Assembly (NCBI RefSeq): GCF_001278845.1
Contig: NZ_CP012590.1
Location: 1,860,001-1,924,000 of the forward strand
Origin: Actinomyces sp. oral taxon 414
GTDB lineage: Bacteria; Actinomycetota; Actinomycetes; Actinomycetales; Actinomycetaceae
Direction: 5' to 3'
Length of the DNA stretch: 64,000 nucleotides
The notes below the pieces were generated by a model. The model was not told the DNA's origin. It saw nothing but the letters and a program-made list of their open reading frames with translations, and did no database searches. Positions 16,588-25,215 of this stretch are shown one piece after another; positions within the stretch are counted from its first letter, which is position 1, and each line of letters opens with the position of its first letter. Both the position numbers and the translations under genes were made by a program.

Positions 16588-17973
16588 TCAACCTGGGAGC
16601 ACCTCGTCGTCGACGAGCCCGGGGGCGCAGGAGCGCCATCCGAACACACCCATGGGGACCGCGGAGGCCATGAGCAGCAGCAGCGGCGCCGTCCATCCGC
16701 CCGTGAATCCGTAGACCCAGCCGACAACGAAGGGGCCCAGGCTCGCCAGCGCGTAGCCCACCGCCTGGGTGAAGCCCGACAGCGCCGCCGTGACCCGGTA
16801 GTCGCGCGTGCGCGCGGTGACCAGCACGAGCGCGACCTGGAAGCAGAACCCGCTGATTCCCAGCAGGGCGGGCCACAACCACGCCGTCGTCGTCGGCGCC
16901 GCGAGCAGGCCGCCGTAGGTCACCACCAGCAGCGTCGCGAAACAGATCACCCACCGCCCCAGATGACGCGAGCGCGCGGCCAGGATCGGCACGATGAAGC
17001 CGCCGGCGAGGCCGCAGGCGGAGAAGACGGCCAGCAGGTGCGAGGCGGCGGCCTGACTCATGCCGGCGTCGCGGTAGATCTGAGGCAGCCAACCGAAGGC
17101 GACGTAGGCCTGCATCGACTGCAGGCCGAAGAACGCCGCCATGGCGCGTCCGCGCGGGGAGCGGGCGATCAGGGCCAGGCCGACGGCGGTACGGTCCGCT
17201 CGCGCCCCGGCCGGATCGGTGCGCTCCTCCCGCGGGCTCTCCTCCCGCGGGCCCTCCGGCCCGGCCGCGCCGGCCCGAGCGCCCTCTCCGGTCGTCGAGT
17301 CGGACGCATCCGCACCGGGCGGCCTCGCCCGACTCGCCCGGCTCGCCCGGCGCGGTCGGGCGTGGAGAAGGGCTAGCAGCGTCCAGGGCAGCGCGGCTGC
17401 CAGGCCGGCCCAGCCCCATAGGGCGAGCCCCGGTCGCCAGCCCAGGCCCGCATCCACGTAGAGCGGGGCGATCAACTGCGGCGCCACGGATCCCAGGGAC
17501 ATGACGGTGATGTAGACGGCCGTCCACGTCTCGCTGTGCAGCGGCTGCCGCTGCTTGATCGCCACGGGCAGCAGCACATTGCCGATGCCTGCACCGAAGA
17601 GCCCCGCGAAGGTCAGCACCAGGAAGGTCGGACTGGAGGAGACGGCGGTTCGGGCGAGCAGACCGGTGCCACTGAGCAAACCGCACACCACCAGCCCGGC
17701 CGCCGCCCCGATGCGGTGCCCGAGCCCGGCGGCCACGGCCCCCGCCGCGGCGAAGGACATCCCCGGCAGGGCCGCCAGGACCGCGGCGCCGACGGGCCCC
17801 ATGGACAGCGAGGCGCGGATCTCCTCCAGGACCGGCCCCGTGCTCGTCGCCCCGGGACGCAGGATGAAGGCGGTCAGGACGATGCCCCAGCTCAGGGCGA
17901 TCAGGACGAGCGGGCCCCTGATCCCGCCGGGCGCGCGTCCCGCGGCCTTCCGGGCGACACCGGCCCCGCCCAC
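16588..17973 (-). CDS. MFS transporter, CynX/NimT type
   Basis: Major facilitator protein of 461 residues with twelve predicted membrane segments. The N-terminal half carries LRPGATSTGPVLEEIRASL, typical of the cyanate/2-nitroimidazole transporter (CynX/NimT) branch, where the loop after TM1 has RP.. and ..GP. A long hydrophilic central loop (about residues 205-265), rich in Glu, Arg and Pro, separates the two six-helix bundles. Substrate cannot be inferred. It begins 7 bp after the pyrD stop, so it is probably co-transcribed with pyrD. Confidence 0.8.
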   Translation of the reverse strand: MGGAGVARKAAGRAPGGIRGPLVLIALSWGIVLTAFILRPGATSTGPVLEEIRASLSMGPVGAAVLAALPGMSFAAAGAVAAGLGHRIGAAAGLVVCGLLSGTGLLARTAVSSSPTFLVLTFAGLFGAGIGNVLLPVAIKQRQPLHSETWTAVYITVMSLGSVAPQLIAPLYVDAGLGWRPGLALWGWAGLAAALPWTLLALLHARPRRASRASRARPPGADASDSTTGEGARAGAAGPEGPREESPREERTDPAGARADRTAVGLALIARSPRGRAMAAFFGLQSMQAYVAFGWLPQIYRDAGMSQAAASHLLAVFSACGLAGGFIVPILAARSRHLGRWVICFATLLVVTYGGLLAAPTTTAWLWPALLGISGFCFQVALVLVTARTRDYRVTAALSGFTQAVGYALASLGPFVVGWVYGFTGGWTAPLLLLMASAVPMGVFGWRSCAPGLVDDEVLPG

Positions 17974-17980
17974 CGCCCAC

Positions 17981-19027
17981 TCACCGGGGGCGCTGGATCG
18001 TCGCCAGGGCGCGGTTGATGCGCCCCGGCCAAGCGGGGCCGTTGTAGATGAAGGCGGTGTAGGCCTGAAGGAGGTCGGCCCCGGCGTCGAGCATGAGCTC
18101 GGCGTCCATAATGGAGGAGATGCCGCCCACGCCGATAATGGTGGGCCCCTCCCCCAGCCGCGAGCGCAGGCGGCGGACCACCTCCAGCGAGCGCGGCAGC
18201 AGCGGGGCGCCCGACAGCCCGCCCTCCCCCAGGTCGTGGTCGACGGTCGTGTTGGTGGCCACGACCCCGTCCAGCCCCATCTTCAGGACGAGGTCGGCGA
18301 CGGCGTCGAGGTCCTCGTCGGCCAGGTCCGGGGCGATCTTGACCAGGAGGGGCACGTGGCGGTGGGCGGCGGCGTCGGCGGCCTCGCGCACGGCGGCCAG
18401 GATGGGGCGCAGCGCCTTGACGTTCTGCAGGTCGCGCAGGCCGGGGGTGTTGGGGCTGGAGACGTTGACGACGAGGTAGTCGACCCAGCGGGCCACCCGC
18501 GAGGCCGAGTAGCGGTAGTCCTCGACGGCGTCGTCCAGGGCGACGGCCTTGGTCTTGCCGATATTGGCTCCGACGACGATGCTGCGCCCGCGCACGGTGG
18601 AGCGCAGGGCGCGCAGGCGGCGGGCGGCCTCGTCGGCCCCGGAGTTGTTGAAGCCCATGCGGTTGCGGATGGCGCGCATGGCGGGGTGGCGCCACATGCG
18701 GGGCTTGTCGTTGCCGGGCTGGGGCCAGGCGGTGAAGGTGCCGACCTCGATGAAGCCGAAGCCGAGCATGTCCATGCCCTCGACGGCCTGCCCCTCCTTG
18801 TCCATGCCGGCCGCCAGTCCGAGCAGGCCGGGCACGGGCCGGGCGAAGGGGCCGCCCCGGTCGGCGCCGGGCACCGGGACGGCGGGGCGGCGGCCCCACA
18901 GCTGGCGCACGGCGTCGCGCACCAGGGGGACCCTGCTCGTGACCTCGATGGCCCTCACGCAGATGTCGTGGATGACCTCGGGGTCGATCCTGGTGAAGAC
19001 GGTCTTGTACATCAGGTCGTAGAGCAC
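17981..19027 (-). CDS. pyrD: Dihydroorotate dehydrogenase, quinone-dependent (class 2)
   Basis: Fourth enzyme of pyrimidine synthesis: oxidises dihydroorotate to orotate and passes electrons through FMN to quinone at the membrane. The 348 residues show the class 2 N-terminal helical extension (1-45). They then show AAGMDKEG and IEVGTFTAWPQPGN (FMN site), NRMGFNN, VVNVSSPNTPGLR with the catalytic Ser, VKIAPDL, ATNTT, GLSGAPL and IIGVGGI. All residues needed for activity appear present. The start is a GTG at 19027. Confidence 0.95.
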   Translation of the reverse strand: MLYDLMYKTVFTRIDPEVIHDICVRAIEVTSRVPLVRDAVRQLWGRRPAVPVPGADRGGPFARPVPGLLGLAAGMDKEGQAVEGMDMLGFGFIEVGTFTAWPQPGNDKPRMWRHPAMRAIRNRMGFNNSGADEAARRLRALRSTVRGRSIVVGANIGKTKAVALDDAVEDYRYSASRVARWVDYLVVNVSSPNTPGLRDLQNVKALRPILAAVREAADAAAHRHVPLLVKIAPDLADEDLDAVADLVLKMGLDGVVATNTTVDHDLGEGGLSGAPLLPRSLEVVRRLRSRLGEGPTIIGVGGISSIMDAELMLDAGADLLQAYTAFIYNGPAWPGRINRALATIQRPR

Positions 19028-19199
19028 GCGCCCAAGAGTACTCGGTCGCGGGTCTCGTCACCGGGCGGCGGCGCGCCGGGCGGCGCCGACGGCCCGTCGG
19101 GCGGCGCGTCGGGCAGTCCCGCTGGCGGCGCGCTCGATTGCACCGGGCCGCGGGCACTACGCTGGGCGCACTACGTCCTTCCGACCCCGTGAGGCCGCC

Positions 19200-20102
19200 A
19201 TGTCCTTCAATCGCGATATTAAGATCGACTCCAAGCGGGTGAGCACCCGCGGCGGCCGGGGCGCACTGATCGGGGGCGGCTCGATCGTGGCCGTCATCGC
19301 CGTCCTCCTCGTCTCCCGCCTGACGGGGCTGGACCTCAGCGGTCTGTTTGGCTCGAGCGCGGAGACGGCGGGCTCCTACGCCACGTCGTCGAACATCGAC
19401 ATGTCCGTGTGCAACGACGGCGCCTCGGCCAATAAGTACACCCAGTGCCGCATGGTGGCGGTGGCGGAGTCGCTGGACGCCGTGTGGGGCGAGCAGCTGC
19501 CCGCGCAGGGGGGCACGGCCTACCAGAAGCCGGGGTTCGTGCTGTGGGACGGCGCCCGGGTGTCCACGGCCTGCGGGAGCGCCTCCTCGGCGGTGGGCCC
19601 CTTCTACTGCCCGGGTGATTCGACGGTCTACCTGGACATGAGCTTCTTTTCGCAGATGGAGTCGACCCTGGGGGCGGCTGACACCCCGCTGGCCGAGGAG
19701 TACATCGTCGCCCACGAGTTCGGCCACCACATCCAGAACCTGCTCGGCGTCATGAACCGCACCGATCGGGCCGGGTCCGGCGCGACCTCGGACTCGGTGC
19801 GCGTGGAGCTGCAGGCGGACTGCTATGCCGGGGTGTGGGTCCACTACGCCGCGACGACGGCGGATCCCGACACGGGCACACCCTTCCTCGTCGAGCCGAC
19901 GCGGGCGGAGGTGCAGACGGCGCTCGACGCCGCCGCGGCCGTGGGCGACGACCACATCCAGCAGCGCTCGGGCAGCGGGGTCAACTCCGACACCTGGACG
20001 CACGGCTCGTCGGAGCAGCGGGTGCGGTGGTTCACCACGGGCATGGAGTCCGGCTCGCTGACGCAGTGCGACACCTTCGCGGTCTCCGGCTCCGACCTGT
20101 GA
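19200..20102 (+). CDS. Neutral zinc metallopeptidase (YpfJ family), membrane-anchored
   Basis: A 300-residue protein of the putative neutral zinc metallopeptidase family (PF04228). It has a short cytoplasmic N-terminus, one membrane helix (about residues 22-42) and an extracellular catalytic domain. The zinc motif is AHEFGHHIQ near residue 178. Downstream RVELQADCYAGVW gives the third ligand, and the family's C-terminal GSSEQRVRWFTTG is present. Four or more Cys residues in the outside domain could form disulfides. Substrates of the family are unknown. It is transcribed away from pyrD and followed directly by repeat DNA. Confidence 0.88.
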   Translation: MSFNRDIKIDSKRVSTRGGRGALIGGGSIVAVIAVLLVSRLTGLDLSGLFGSSAETAGSYATSSNIDMSVCNDGASANKYTQCRMVAVAESLDAVWGEQLPAQGGTAYQKPGFVLWDGARVSTACGSASSAVGPFYCPGDSTVYLDMSFFSQMESTLGAADTPLAEEYIVAHEFGHHIQNLLGVMNRTDRAGSGATSDSVRVELQADCYAGVWVHYAATTADPDTGTPFLVEPTRAEVQTALDAAAAVGDDHIQQRSGSGVNSDTWTHGSSEQRVRWFTTGMESGSLTQCDTFAVSGSDL

Positions 20103-20107
20103 CTCGC

Positions 20108-20144
20108 GAGACCGGCGGAAACGGCACGCGAGACCGGCGGAAAC
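20108..20144 (+). repeat. Two GAGACCGGCGGAAAC units, 22-bp period
   Basis: The 15-mer GAGACCGGCGGAAAC occurs at 20108-20122 and 20130-20144, starting 6 bp after the metallopeptidase stop and ending 6 bp before the IS481-like element. The same unit reappears at 21438-21449 (partial) and 21457-21471, and inverted at 22050-22064 and 22072-22086, always with a 22-bp period. Confidence 0.75.
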
Positions 20145-20149
20145 TGTCA

Positions 20150-21430
20150 TGTCTCATGACTTCTGGCAGTGCCAGATGTTGTGATACGTCTCGGGCGATC
20201 CTGGGGTATGGCGCGTGAGATCAGTCTTTCCAAGCGGTTGAAGATCGTGGAGTTCGTCCCCTCGGGCCCCGGGAGTACACGGGCGTTCTGCCGGCGCATG
20301 GGCGTCTCGCTGCGCAGTTTCTACCGCATCCGCTCCCGGTGGTCGGGATCGGGGACGTCCTGGCTCCACCCGGCCTCACGCGCGCCCCGGCGCCCCCGCC
20401 GCCGCTACGGGCCCGACGTGGAGGCGGCCGTGGCGGCCGGGCACGCCGAACTGACCGGCCGGGGCCTGGATGCGGGCGGCATCACCATCCGCTTCCACCT
20501 CCAGCAGCAGGGGATGGACCCCCTGCCCAGCGTCGCCACCATCAACCGGATCCTGGCCCGCAACGGCCCCTCCCGCGTCCAACGGGCCAAGCGTCCCCGC
20601 TCGTCCCACAACCCGCTTCGCCCGATCCCGGACCTGCGAACTGTGGCAGCCCGACGCCTTCGAAGTGGCCCTGACCGGCGGGGACAGGGCCACCGTCTAC
20701 CAGATCATCGACGACGCCTCCCGGTTGTGCATCGCCCTGACCGCCCGGACGCGGGCGGCCAACCCCGCCGACGCCATTGACGTCCTGGCCCGGGCCATCG
20801 CCGCTCACGGGCGGCCCGTAGCGGTCTTGACCGACAACGGGGCGGCCCCCGACACCCACCGCCGGGGCCTGCCCTCCAGCACCGAGCTCTACCTGGCGTC
20901 TTTGGGAGTGGCGCCCATCTCCGGATCTCCCCGGACACCCCCAGACCCAGGGCAAGACCGAACGCTCCCACCACCCCGCCCGCAAATGGCTCGCGGCGCA
21001 CCCCGCCACCACCCTCACCGACCTTCAGATCGTCCTGAACGAGCTTTCGCGACGTCTACAACAATCACCGCCCCCACCAGGCGTTCAGCCCCGTATGCAC
21101 CCCGGCCGCGGCCTGGGCGAGGATGAGCCGGGCGCCCGAACCCACCGCCCCCATCGACCCCGACGATCTGCTCGCCGCCCCCGAGCACACCACTCGCACG
21201 GTCCGCTCGCGCGGCGTACTGTCCTACCAGGGTCACACCCTCTACCTCGGCATCCAGTGGGCCGGCGAACCCATCCGACTGACCCACGCCCCCGGCCGAC
21301 TCACCCTGACCCACGCGACCACCAAACGCCACCTCACCACCATCACCTGGCCGCCCCCCACCCCCTACACCAACCTCACCGACCACTGCCAGAAGTCATG
21401 AGACAAACCTCTGCCAGAAGTCATGAGACA
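20150..21430 (+). mobile_element. IS481-like insertion sequence remnant with duplicated right end
   Basis: The left end begins TGTCTCATGACTTCTGGCAG at 20150. The exact inverse copy ends at 21405, giving 22-bp terminal inverted repeats. A second copy of the right end (CTGCCAGAAGTCATGAGACA) follows at 21411-21430, only 5 bp further. The interior holds one frameshifted transposase gene. The element is inserted within a series of GAGACCGGCGGAAAC repeats. Confidence 0.8.
20208..21401 (+). pseudogene. IS481-like transposase broken by three frameshifts
   Basis: Conceptual translation is a roughly 400-residue transposase with an N-terminal helix-turn-helix (RAFCRRMGVSLRSFYRIRSR), a DNA-binding stretch ending ILARNGPSR and an integrase core. 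The core has TGGDRATVYQIIDDASR, VLTDNG and TPQTQGKTERSH for the three catalytic acids. RDVYNNHRPHQAFSP and a beta-rich tail ending DHCQKS follow. Reading needs a change of frame near 20638, 20935 and 21045, each in the same direction, as if one base were gained each time. The gene is therefore dead unless these are sequencing errors. Family call rests on motifs and ends; IS3-group membership is an alternative. Confidence 0.8.
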
Positions 21431-21548
21431 ACACAAAACCGGCGGAAACGACACGCGAGACCGGCGGAAACTGCATTCGATTCGATGTATCCGGTGATCG
21501 GCCGTGGTACTCCCCGGCCTCCCGTTCGGCCGCCGCGCTCCCCGATCT

Positions 21549-21639
21549 TCCGCTACGCCCTTTTCCGTCTGTTACGCCCCTTCACCCTCCGCTGTACGAG
21601 AAAGGGGGGGCGTAGTGAAGGGTGAAGGGACGTAGCGGA
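21549..21639. repeat. Nested palindrome, 91 bp
   Basis: Outer arms TCCGCTACG (21549-21557) and CGTAGCGGA (21631-21639) enclose inner arms CCCTTCACCCT (21578-21588) and AGGGTGAAGGG (21619-21629). The centre contains a run of seven or more G. It could form a long cruciform or RNA hairpin. Confidence 0.65.
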
Positions 21640-21833
21640 CGAACTCCGGGTCGGCGGCGTCACGACATGCGAGACGGCGTCTCATCATGCGGGATGATCG
21701 TCGGGGCGGGGGTGCCCGAACCGGCCCGGTGCGCCGCCTCGTGATCCCCGTCGCCCCTCGTCCGGGTTCGCCGTTGCAGGGCGCCGGCGCGGTGGGGCGG
21801 GTGGGGCTCCTGTGACGCTCCGGGGCGGGGGCG

Positions 21834-21953
21834 TGTCCAAATCTGCCACAAAGGCGCCCCGGACCGGGATCGGCCACAAGAAGAAGCGCGGAATATCAAC
21901 GTTTCTTCTCGCGCGACCCGGCCTGGTCGGGGCCTTTGTGGCAGATTTGGACA
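21834..21953. repeat. MITE-like 120-bp element with 22-bp inverted ends
   Basis: The 22-bp arms at 21834-21855 and 21932-21953 are exact inverse copies; the left one starts TGTCCAAATCTGCCACAAAG. The 76-bp interior is itself partly palindromic, with AAGAAGAAGCGCG facing CGCGCGAGAAGAAA read on the other strand. The size, perfect ends and lack of a gene fit a miniature inverted-repeat element. Confidence 0.65.
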
Positions 21954-22177
21954 ACCCGCGCCGCCACAGACCCCTCGGGGAGGGGCTCCGCGAGCCGGAC
22001 AACGACCACGACGAGCACCCCGACGCCCGGATACATCGAATCGAATGCAGTTTCCGCCGGTCTCGCGTGCCGTTTCCGCCGGTCTCGGTGAAGGAGGCGG
22101 GTCCGCCGCTCCGCTTGCGTGCGACGCCGCGTCACACCTCAGGCTGCGGTCATGGCACCGGCATCCAGGAGGACATC

Positions 22178-22732
22178 ATGACCGCAGCGACGACGGCGAC
22201 GACGGCACTCGTGATCGTCGAATCGCACTTCGGCACCACCCGCACCGTCGCCCGGGCCGTCGCCGCCGGGCTGGCCGACGCCGGAGTGCGGGCGTCCGTC
22301 CTCGACGTCGCCCGGGCCGTCGCCCCGCCCGCGGACCTCGACCTGCTCGTCCTGGGCGCCCCCACCCACAACCGGGGTCTGTCGACCGCCGGCAGCCGGG
22401 CGGCGGCTCGCAAGCAGGGGGCGACGGCGGCGGCCGGGGACGGGGGTCTGCGCGAATGGCTGGCGACGGCGTCGATCCCGCCCCGCACCCGTGTGGCCGT
22501 CTTCGACACGGTCACCGCGAGGAACTGGCTGAGCGGCTCGGCGGCCAGGGCGGTCGCCAAGATGCTGCGGCGCGCGGGCCGGGACGAGCCCGCCGTCAGG
22601 AGCTTCGTGGTCAAGACGAGCCGGGGCCCGCTGGCCGACGGCGAAGAGGCGGCCGCCCGCGCCTGGGTGCGCGAATGGGCCGGCGCACCAGTCGCGCAGT
22701 CCGATCAGGCCGACCCGACCGTCGGTCGGTGA
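22178..22732 (+). CDS. Flavodoxin family protein
   Basis: A 184-residue cytoplasmic protein with a flavodoxin-like fold. The first strand and phosphate loop read ALVIVESHFGTTRTVARAVA, close to the usual T/S-x-T-G-N-T FMN loop but with HFGTT. The second block is LLVLGAPTHNRGLST, a typical FMN-binding region. It is probably an electron carrier or FMN-dependent oxidoreductase; the partner is unknown. The ATG at 22178 has AGGAGG well placed at 22167-22172. It lies at the edge of the repeat island and 29 bp before the next gene, with which it is probably co-transcribed. Confidence 0.8.
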   Translation: MTAATTATTALVIVESHFGTTRTVARAVAAGLADAGVRASVLDVARAVAPPADLDLLVLGAPTHNRGLSTAGSRAAARKQGATAAAGDGGLREWLATASIPPRTRVAVFDTVTARNWLSGSAARAVAKMLRRAGRDEPAVRSFVVKTSRGPLADGEEAAARAWVREWAGAPVAQSDQADPTVGR

Positions 22733-22761
22733 GGGAAGAGCGAGCGGGAGGAGACGGACGG

Positions 22762-23184
22762 ATGAGCACGGGGAACGGCATGAGCGAGGACGGGAGGATC
22801 GGAAGCGCAGCGACCGGGAGCGGGAATGCCATGAGCGGGAAGACCGGAGGCGGAACGACCATGGGCGGTCGCGGCATCACCGGGATCTGCCTGACGGTGT
22901 GCGGCGTCCTGACCGTGATCTGGGGAGGCGCGCAGGAGCCCGTCGATGTGACGAGCCCTGATTTCATGAGCTTCGCCACCGGCGGGATGGTGCTGCTGGC
23001 GATCGGCGCGCTCCTGATCCCGGGGCTGCCGAGCGTCTGCACCATTGCCGCCGTCTGGGCGACGGCGCTGACGTCGGCGGTCTACATCTTCGCCCTCCCG
23101 GAGGCGGAGGCGCTCGTGAAGCTGATCGGCGTCGTGCCGGTCGTCGGCCTCGCCGTCTGGCTGACCATCAGGGCCCGCAGCTGA
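22762..23184 (+). CDS. Small membrane protein of unknown function
   Basis: I do not recognise this 140-residue protein. Residues 1-36 are hydrophilic and rich in Gly, Ser and Met, followed by about four hydrophobic segments (roughly 37-55, 70-87, 92-110 and 118-136) and a short RARS tail. The ATG at 22762 follows GGGAGGAG, which supports translation. It sits just downstream of the flavodoxin gene, and the next gene is convergent. A role linked to the flavodoxin is possible but not supported beyond position. Confidence 0.7.
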   Translation: MSTGNGMSEDGRIGSAATGSGNAMSGKTGGGTTMGGRGITGICLTVCGVLTVIWGGAQEPVDVTSPDFMSFATGGMVLLAIGALLIPGLPSVCTIAAVWATALTSAVYIFALPEAEALVKLIGVVPVVGLAVWLTIRARS

Positions 23185-23224
23185 CCCCCCGCCGAGGCCG
23201 GCGGAGACTCCGGCGGCCGGGCGA

Positions 23225-24949
23225 TCAGGAGTAGCGCCACTGGGCCATGTCGTCGTTGTAGACCCGCACGATTGTGGGGCGCAGGAGCGTGGAGGGCTCC
23301 ATGGGGCTGGTCTGGACGGGATGGTCGAGCACAATGAAGCGCATCTCCTCCATGGTCTGGTACCTCAGGCCGCCCGGCAGGGGGCGGGACAGGACCTGCT
23401 CCGGCGTCCTGGTCGACAGGACGAAGCCCCACTCCCCGAACGAGGGCACATTGACCGAGAACGGGTAGACCCGGCTGCCGGGCTGCCCGGCCGCGACCGT
23501 GCTGGCCACCGTGGAGAAGGCATCCGGGGAGAAGAACGAGGAGGTCGCCTGGGTGGCCATGACCCCCTTGTCGCTCAAAAGGGCCTCCACCCGGCGGTAG
23601 AACTCCACGGAGTAGAGCTTGGCCGGCTTCTCGTTGGACGGGTCGACCAGGTCGATGAGCACGACGTCGTAGGTCCGCCCGCCCTCGGTCCGCCCGCCCT
23701 CGGCGGTGAAGTCGAAGGCGTCGCGGTTGACCACGTGCACCCGCGGGTCGGTCAGGGACCCGCCGTTGAGCTCGACCAGGCGGGGGTTGGTCGCGGCCAG
23801 GTCGGTGACGGCCGGGTCGATGTCCACCACGGTGACCTGCTCGACGTCGGGATAGCGCAGCACCTCCCGCGCCAGGAGCCCGTCCCCGCCGCCCAGGATG
23901 AGGACCCGGGCCGGTCGCTCCACCGAGGTCATGGCGCCGGCGGCGAGCGTCTCGTGGTAGCGGGCCTCGTCCAGGCTGGAGAATTGCAGCTGTCCGTTGA
24001 GGTACAGGCGCATGTCCCGGCCGTACTGGGTCAGGACGATCTTCTGGTACTGGCTCTGCTCGTAGTAGATGATCGGGTCGCCGTAGGTCCTGGCGTCAAT
24101 GCCGCGCTCGAGGTGGCCGGCGGCGCAGAACAGCGCCATGAGCGCCACGACCGCCGCGACCCCGGCGGCCACCAGCCGCCGGGGGGCGTCGATGTGCCCG
24201 AGCACCACCATGGCGACGGCCACGTTGAGGGCTCCGACGAGGTAGGCGCCCCGCAGGAGTCCCAGCTGGGGCAGGAGCACGAGGGGGAAGATCAGCGAGG
24301 CGATGAGGGCGCCGAAGTAGTCCAGCGCCAGGACCCGGCTGAGCAGCTCGACGCTCGAGCCGCGGCCGAACTGGGCGAAGGTCTTGATCAGCAGCGGGAT
24401 CTCCAGGCCGATGAGGATCCCTATGAGCAGGCTGACGGCGCCGAAGACCCACCAGTGGATGCGGGTGAGCCCGAAGGCGGCGTAGAGGATGAGGACCGAG
24501 TTGCCGCCCACCAGGCCCAGGAGGATCTCGTTGGCGGCGAAGACGGCGGCCGGCCGTCCGCGCAGGCGGCCGGCCAGCAGTGAGCCGGTCCCCATGCCGA
24601 ACAGGGTGATGCCGGTGGCCAGGCTGAAGCTGAGCACCGAGTCGCCGATGAGGTAGGAGGCCGCCGTGCCCAGGATGAGCTCGTAGATAAGTCCGCCGAC
24701 GGCGACCAGGAGGGCGGCCGCGAACAGCGCGGTGCTTTCGCGGCGCCGCGCCCGCCCGCCCCGGCCCGCGGGGCCATCCGGCGCGGAGGGCGCCCGGTCC
24801 GCGGGGTGACTCGGGCGGGGGAACATCCGGCCCGCGGGGCGCTCCGGGTCCGGGGCCGGGGCCGGTTCAGAAGGCTCAGGAGACTCGGCGGGCTCAGAAG
24901 GCACAGGTTCAGGAGACTCGGCGGGCTCAGGAGACAATGGTCGCCGCAA
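23225..24949 (-). CDS. Membrane-bound spermidine synthase-like protein
   Basis: A 574-residue fusion of a membrane domain (about residues 70-275, seven helices) to a cytoplasmic aminopropyltransferase domain (about 290-560). The latter shows QSQYQKIVL, LYLNGQLQFSSLDEARYHE, LILGGGDGLLAREVL, VTVVDIDP and DVVLIDLVDPSNE, the SpeE motifs for binding decarboxylated SAM and polyamine. The first 70 residues are low complexity and Pro/Glu-rich. The start is uncertain: TTG at 24949 overlaps the DUF350 gene by 23 bp without a ribosome-binding site, and an ATG at 24826 is an alternative. It is last in the operon speD-DUF4178-DUF350-this gene, so it probably uses the dcSAM made by SpeD. Confidence 0.85.
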   Translation of the reverse strand: MRRPLSPEPAESPEPVPSEPAESPEPSEPAPAPDPERPAGRMFPRPSHPADRAPSAPDGPAGRGGRARRRESTALFAAALLVAVGGLIYELILGTAASYLIGDSVLSFSLATGITLFGMGTGSLLAGRLRGRPAAVFAANEILLGLVGGNSVLILYAAFGLTRIHWWVFGAVSLLIGILIGLEIPLLIKTFAQFGRGSSVELLSRVLALDYFGALIASLIFPLVLLPQLGLLRGAYLVGALNVAVAMVVLGHIDAPRRLVAAGVAAVVALMALFCAAGHLERGIDARTYGDPIIYYEQSQYQKIVLTQYGRDMRLYLNGQLQFSSLDEARYHETLAAGAMTSVERPARVLILGGGDGLLAREVLRYPDVEQVTVVDIDPAVTDLAATNPRLVELNGGSLTDPRVHVVNRDAFDFTAEGGRTEGGRTYDVVLIDLVDPSNEKPAKLYSVEFYRRVEALLSDKGVMATQATSSFFSPDAFSTVASTVAAGQPGSRVYPFSVNVPSFGEWGFVLSTRTPEQVLSRPLPGGLRYQTMEEMRFIVLDHPVQTSPMEPSTLLRPTIVRVYNDDMAQWRYS

Positions 24950-25187
24950 TAATGATGGCGATGGCGATGGCCGTGCCCGCGAAGGCCAGTCCGAGGCCGA
25001 TGTTCTGGTCCTCGATGAGCTCGCGGCGCAGGTCGAGCTTGAAGATGGTGTTGATCACCCAGGCGAAGACCATGAGCAGGAGCACCCCCAGGACCGCGTA
25101 GGCCACGGTGCTCGCCAGGGAGGCCACGTCCAGGCCGCTCGCCGCCCTCGGCCCCTGCGCCATGGCCGCAACCGCCAGTGCGTGCAT
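24927..25187 (-). CDS. DUF350 (YjfL-type) small membrane protein
   Basis: An 86-residue protein with two membrane helices (about residues 25-47 and 62-84) joined by FKLDLRRELIEDQNIGLGLA, the conserved core of DUF350. The ATG at 25187 is preceded by AGGAGGA 3 nt away, so the frame upstream of it is not used. It lies between the DUF4178 gene and the spermidine synthase-like gene and overlaps the latter. DUF350 proteins recur beside polyamine and ATP-grasp genes in stress-response neighbourhoods; the molecular role is unknown. Confidence 0.85.
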   Translation of the reverse strand: MHALAVAAMAQGPRAASGLDVASLASTVAYAVLGVLLLMVFAWVINTIFKLDLRRELIEDQNIGLGLAFAGTAIAIAIIIAATIVS

Positions 25188-25215
25188 CGTTCCTCCTGCA
25201 TGACTTGCCGATGTG

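Larger units (their letters stand above)
21438..22083. repeat. 646-bp gene-free segment bounded by 57-bp inverted repeats
   Basis: The arms at 21438-21494 and 22027-22083 are inverse copies with a single mismatch. Each arm carries two GGCGGAAAC units and the distal sequence GCATTCGATTCGATGTAT. Between them lie two further palindromic elements (21549-21639 and 21834-21953). No coding sequence with a start signal or recognisable protein is seen on either strand across 21431-22177. The layout resembles a non-autonomous, MITE-like composite. Confidence 0.65.

Noticed and set aside
20108..22086. CRISPR array suggested by repeated 15-mers
   Set aside because: Only two units occur at each place, the 7-bp gaps between units are far too short for spacers, units also occur inverted, and there are no cas genes in the window.
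23185..23224. Bidirectional terminator between the small membrane protein and spermidine synthase genes
   Set aside because: GGAG-A-CTCC with GC-rich flanks is seen, but the stem needs mismatches and there is no T tract; support is too weak to annotate.
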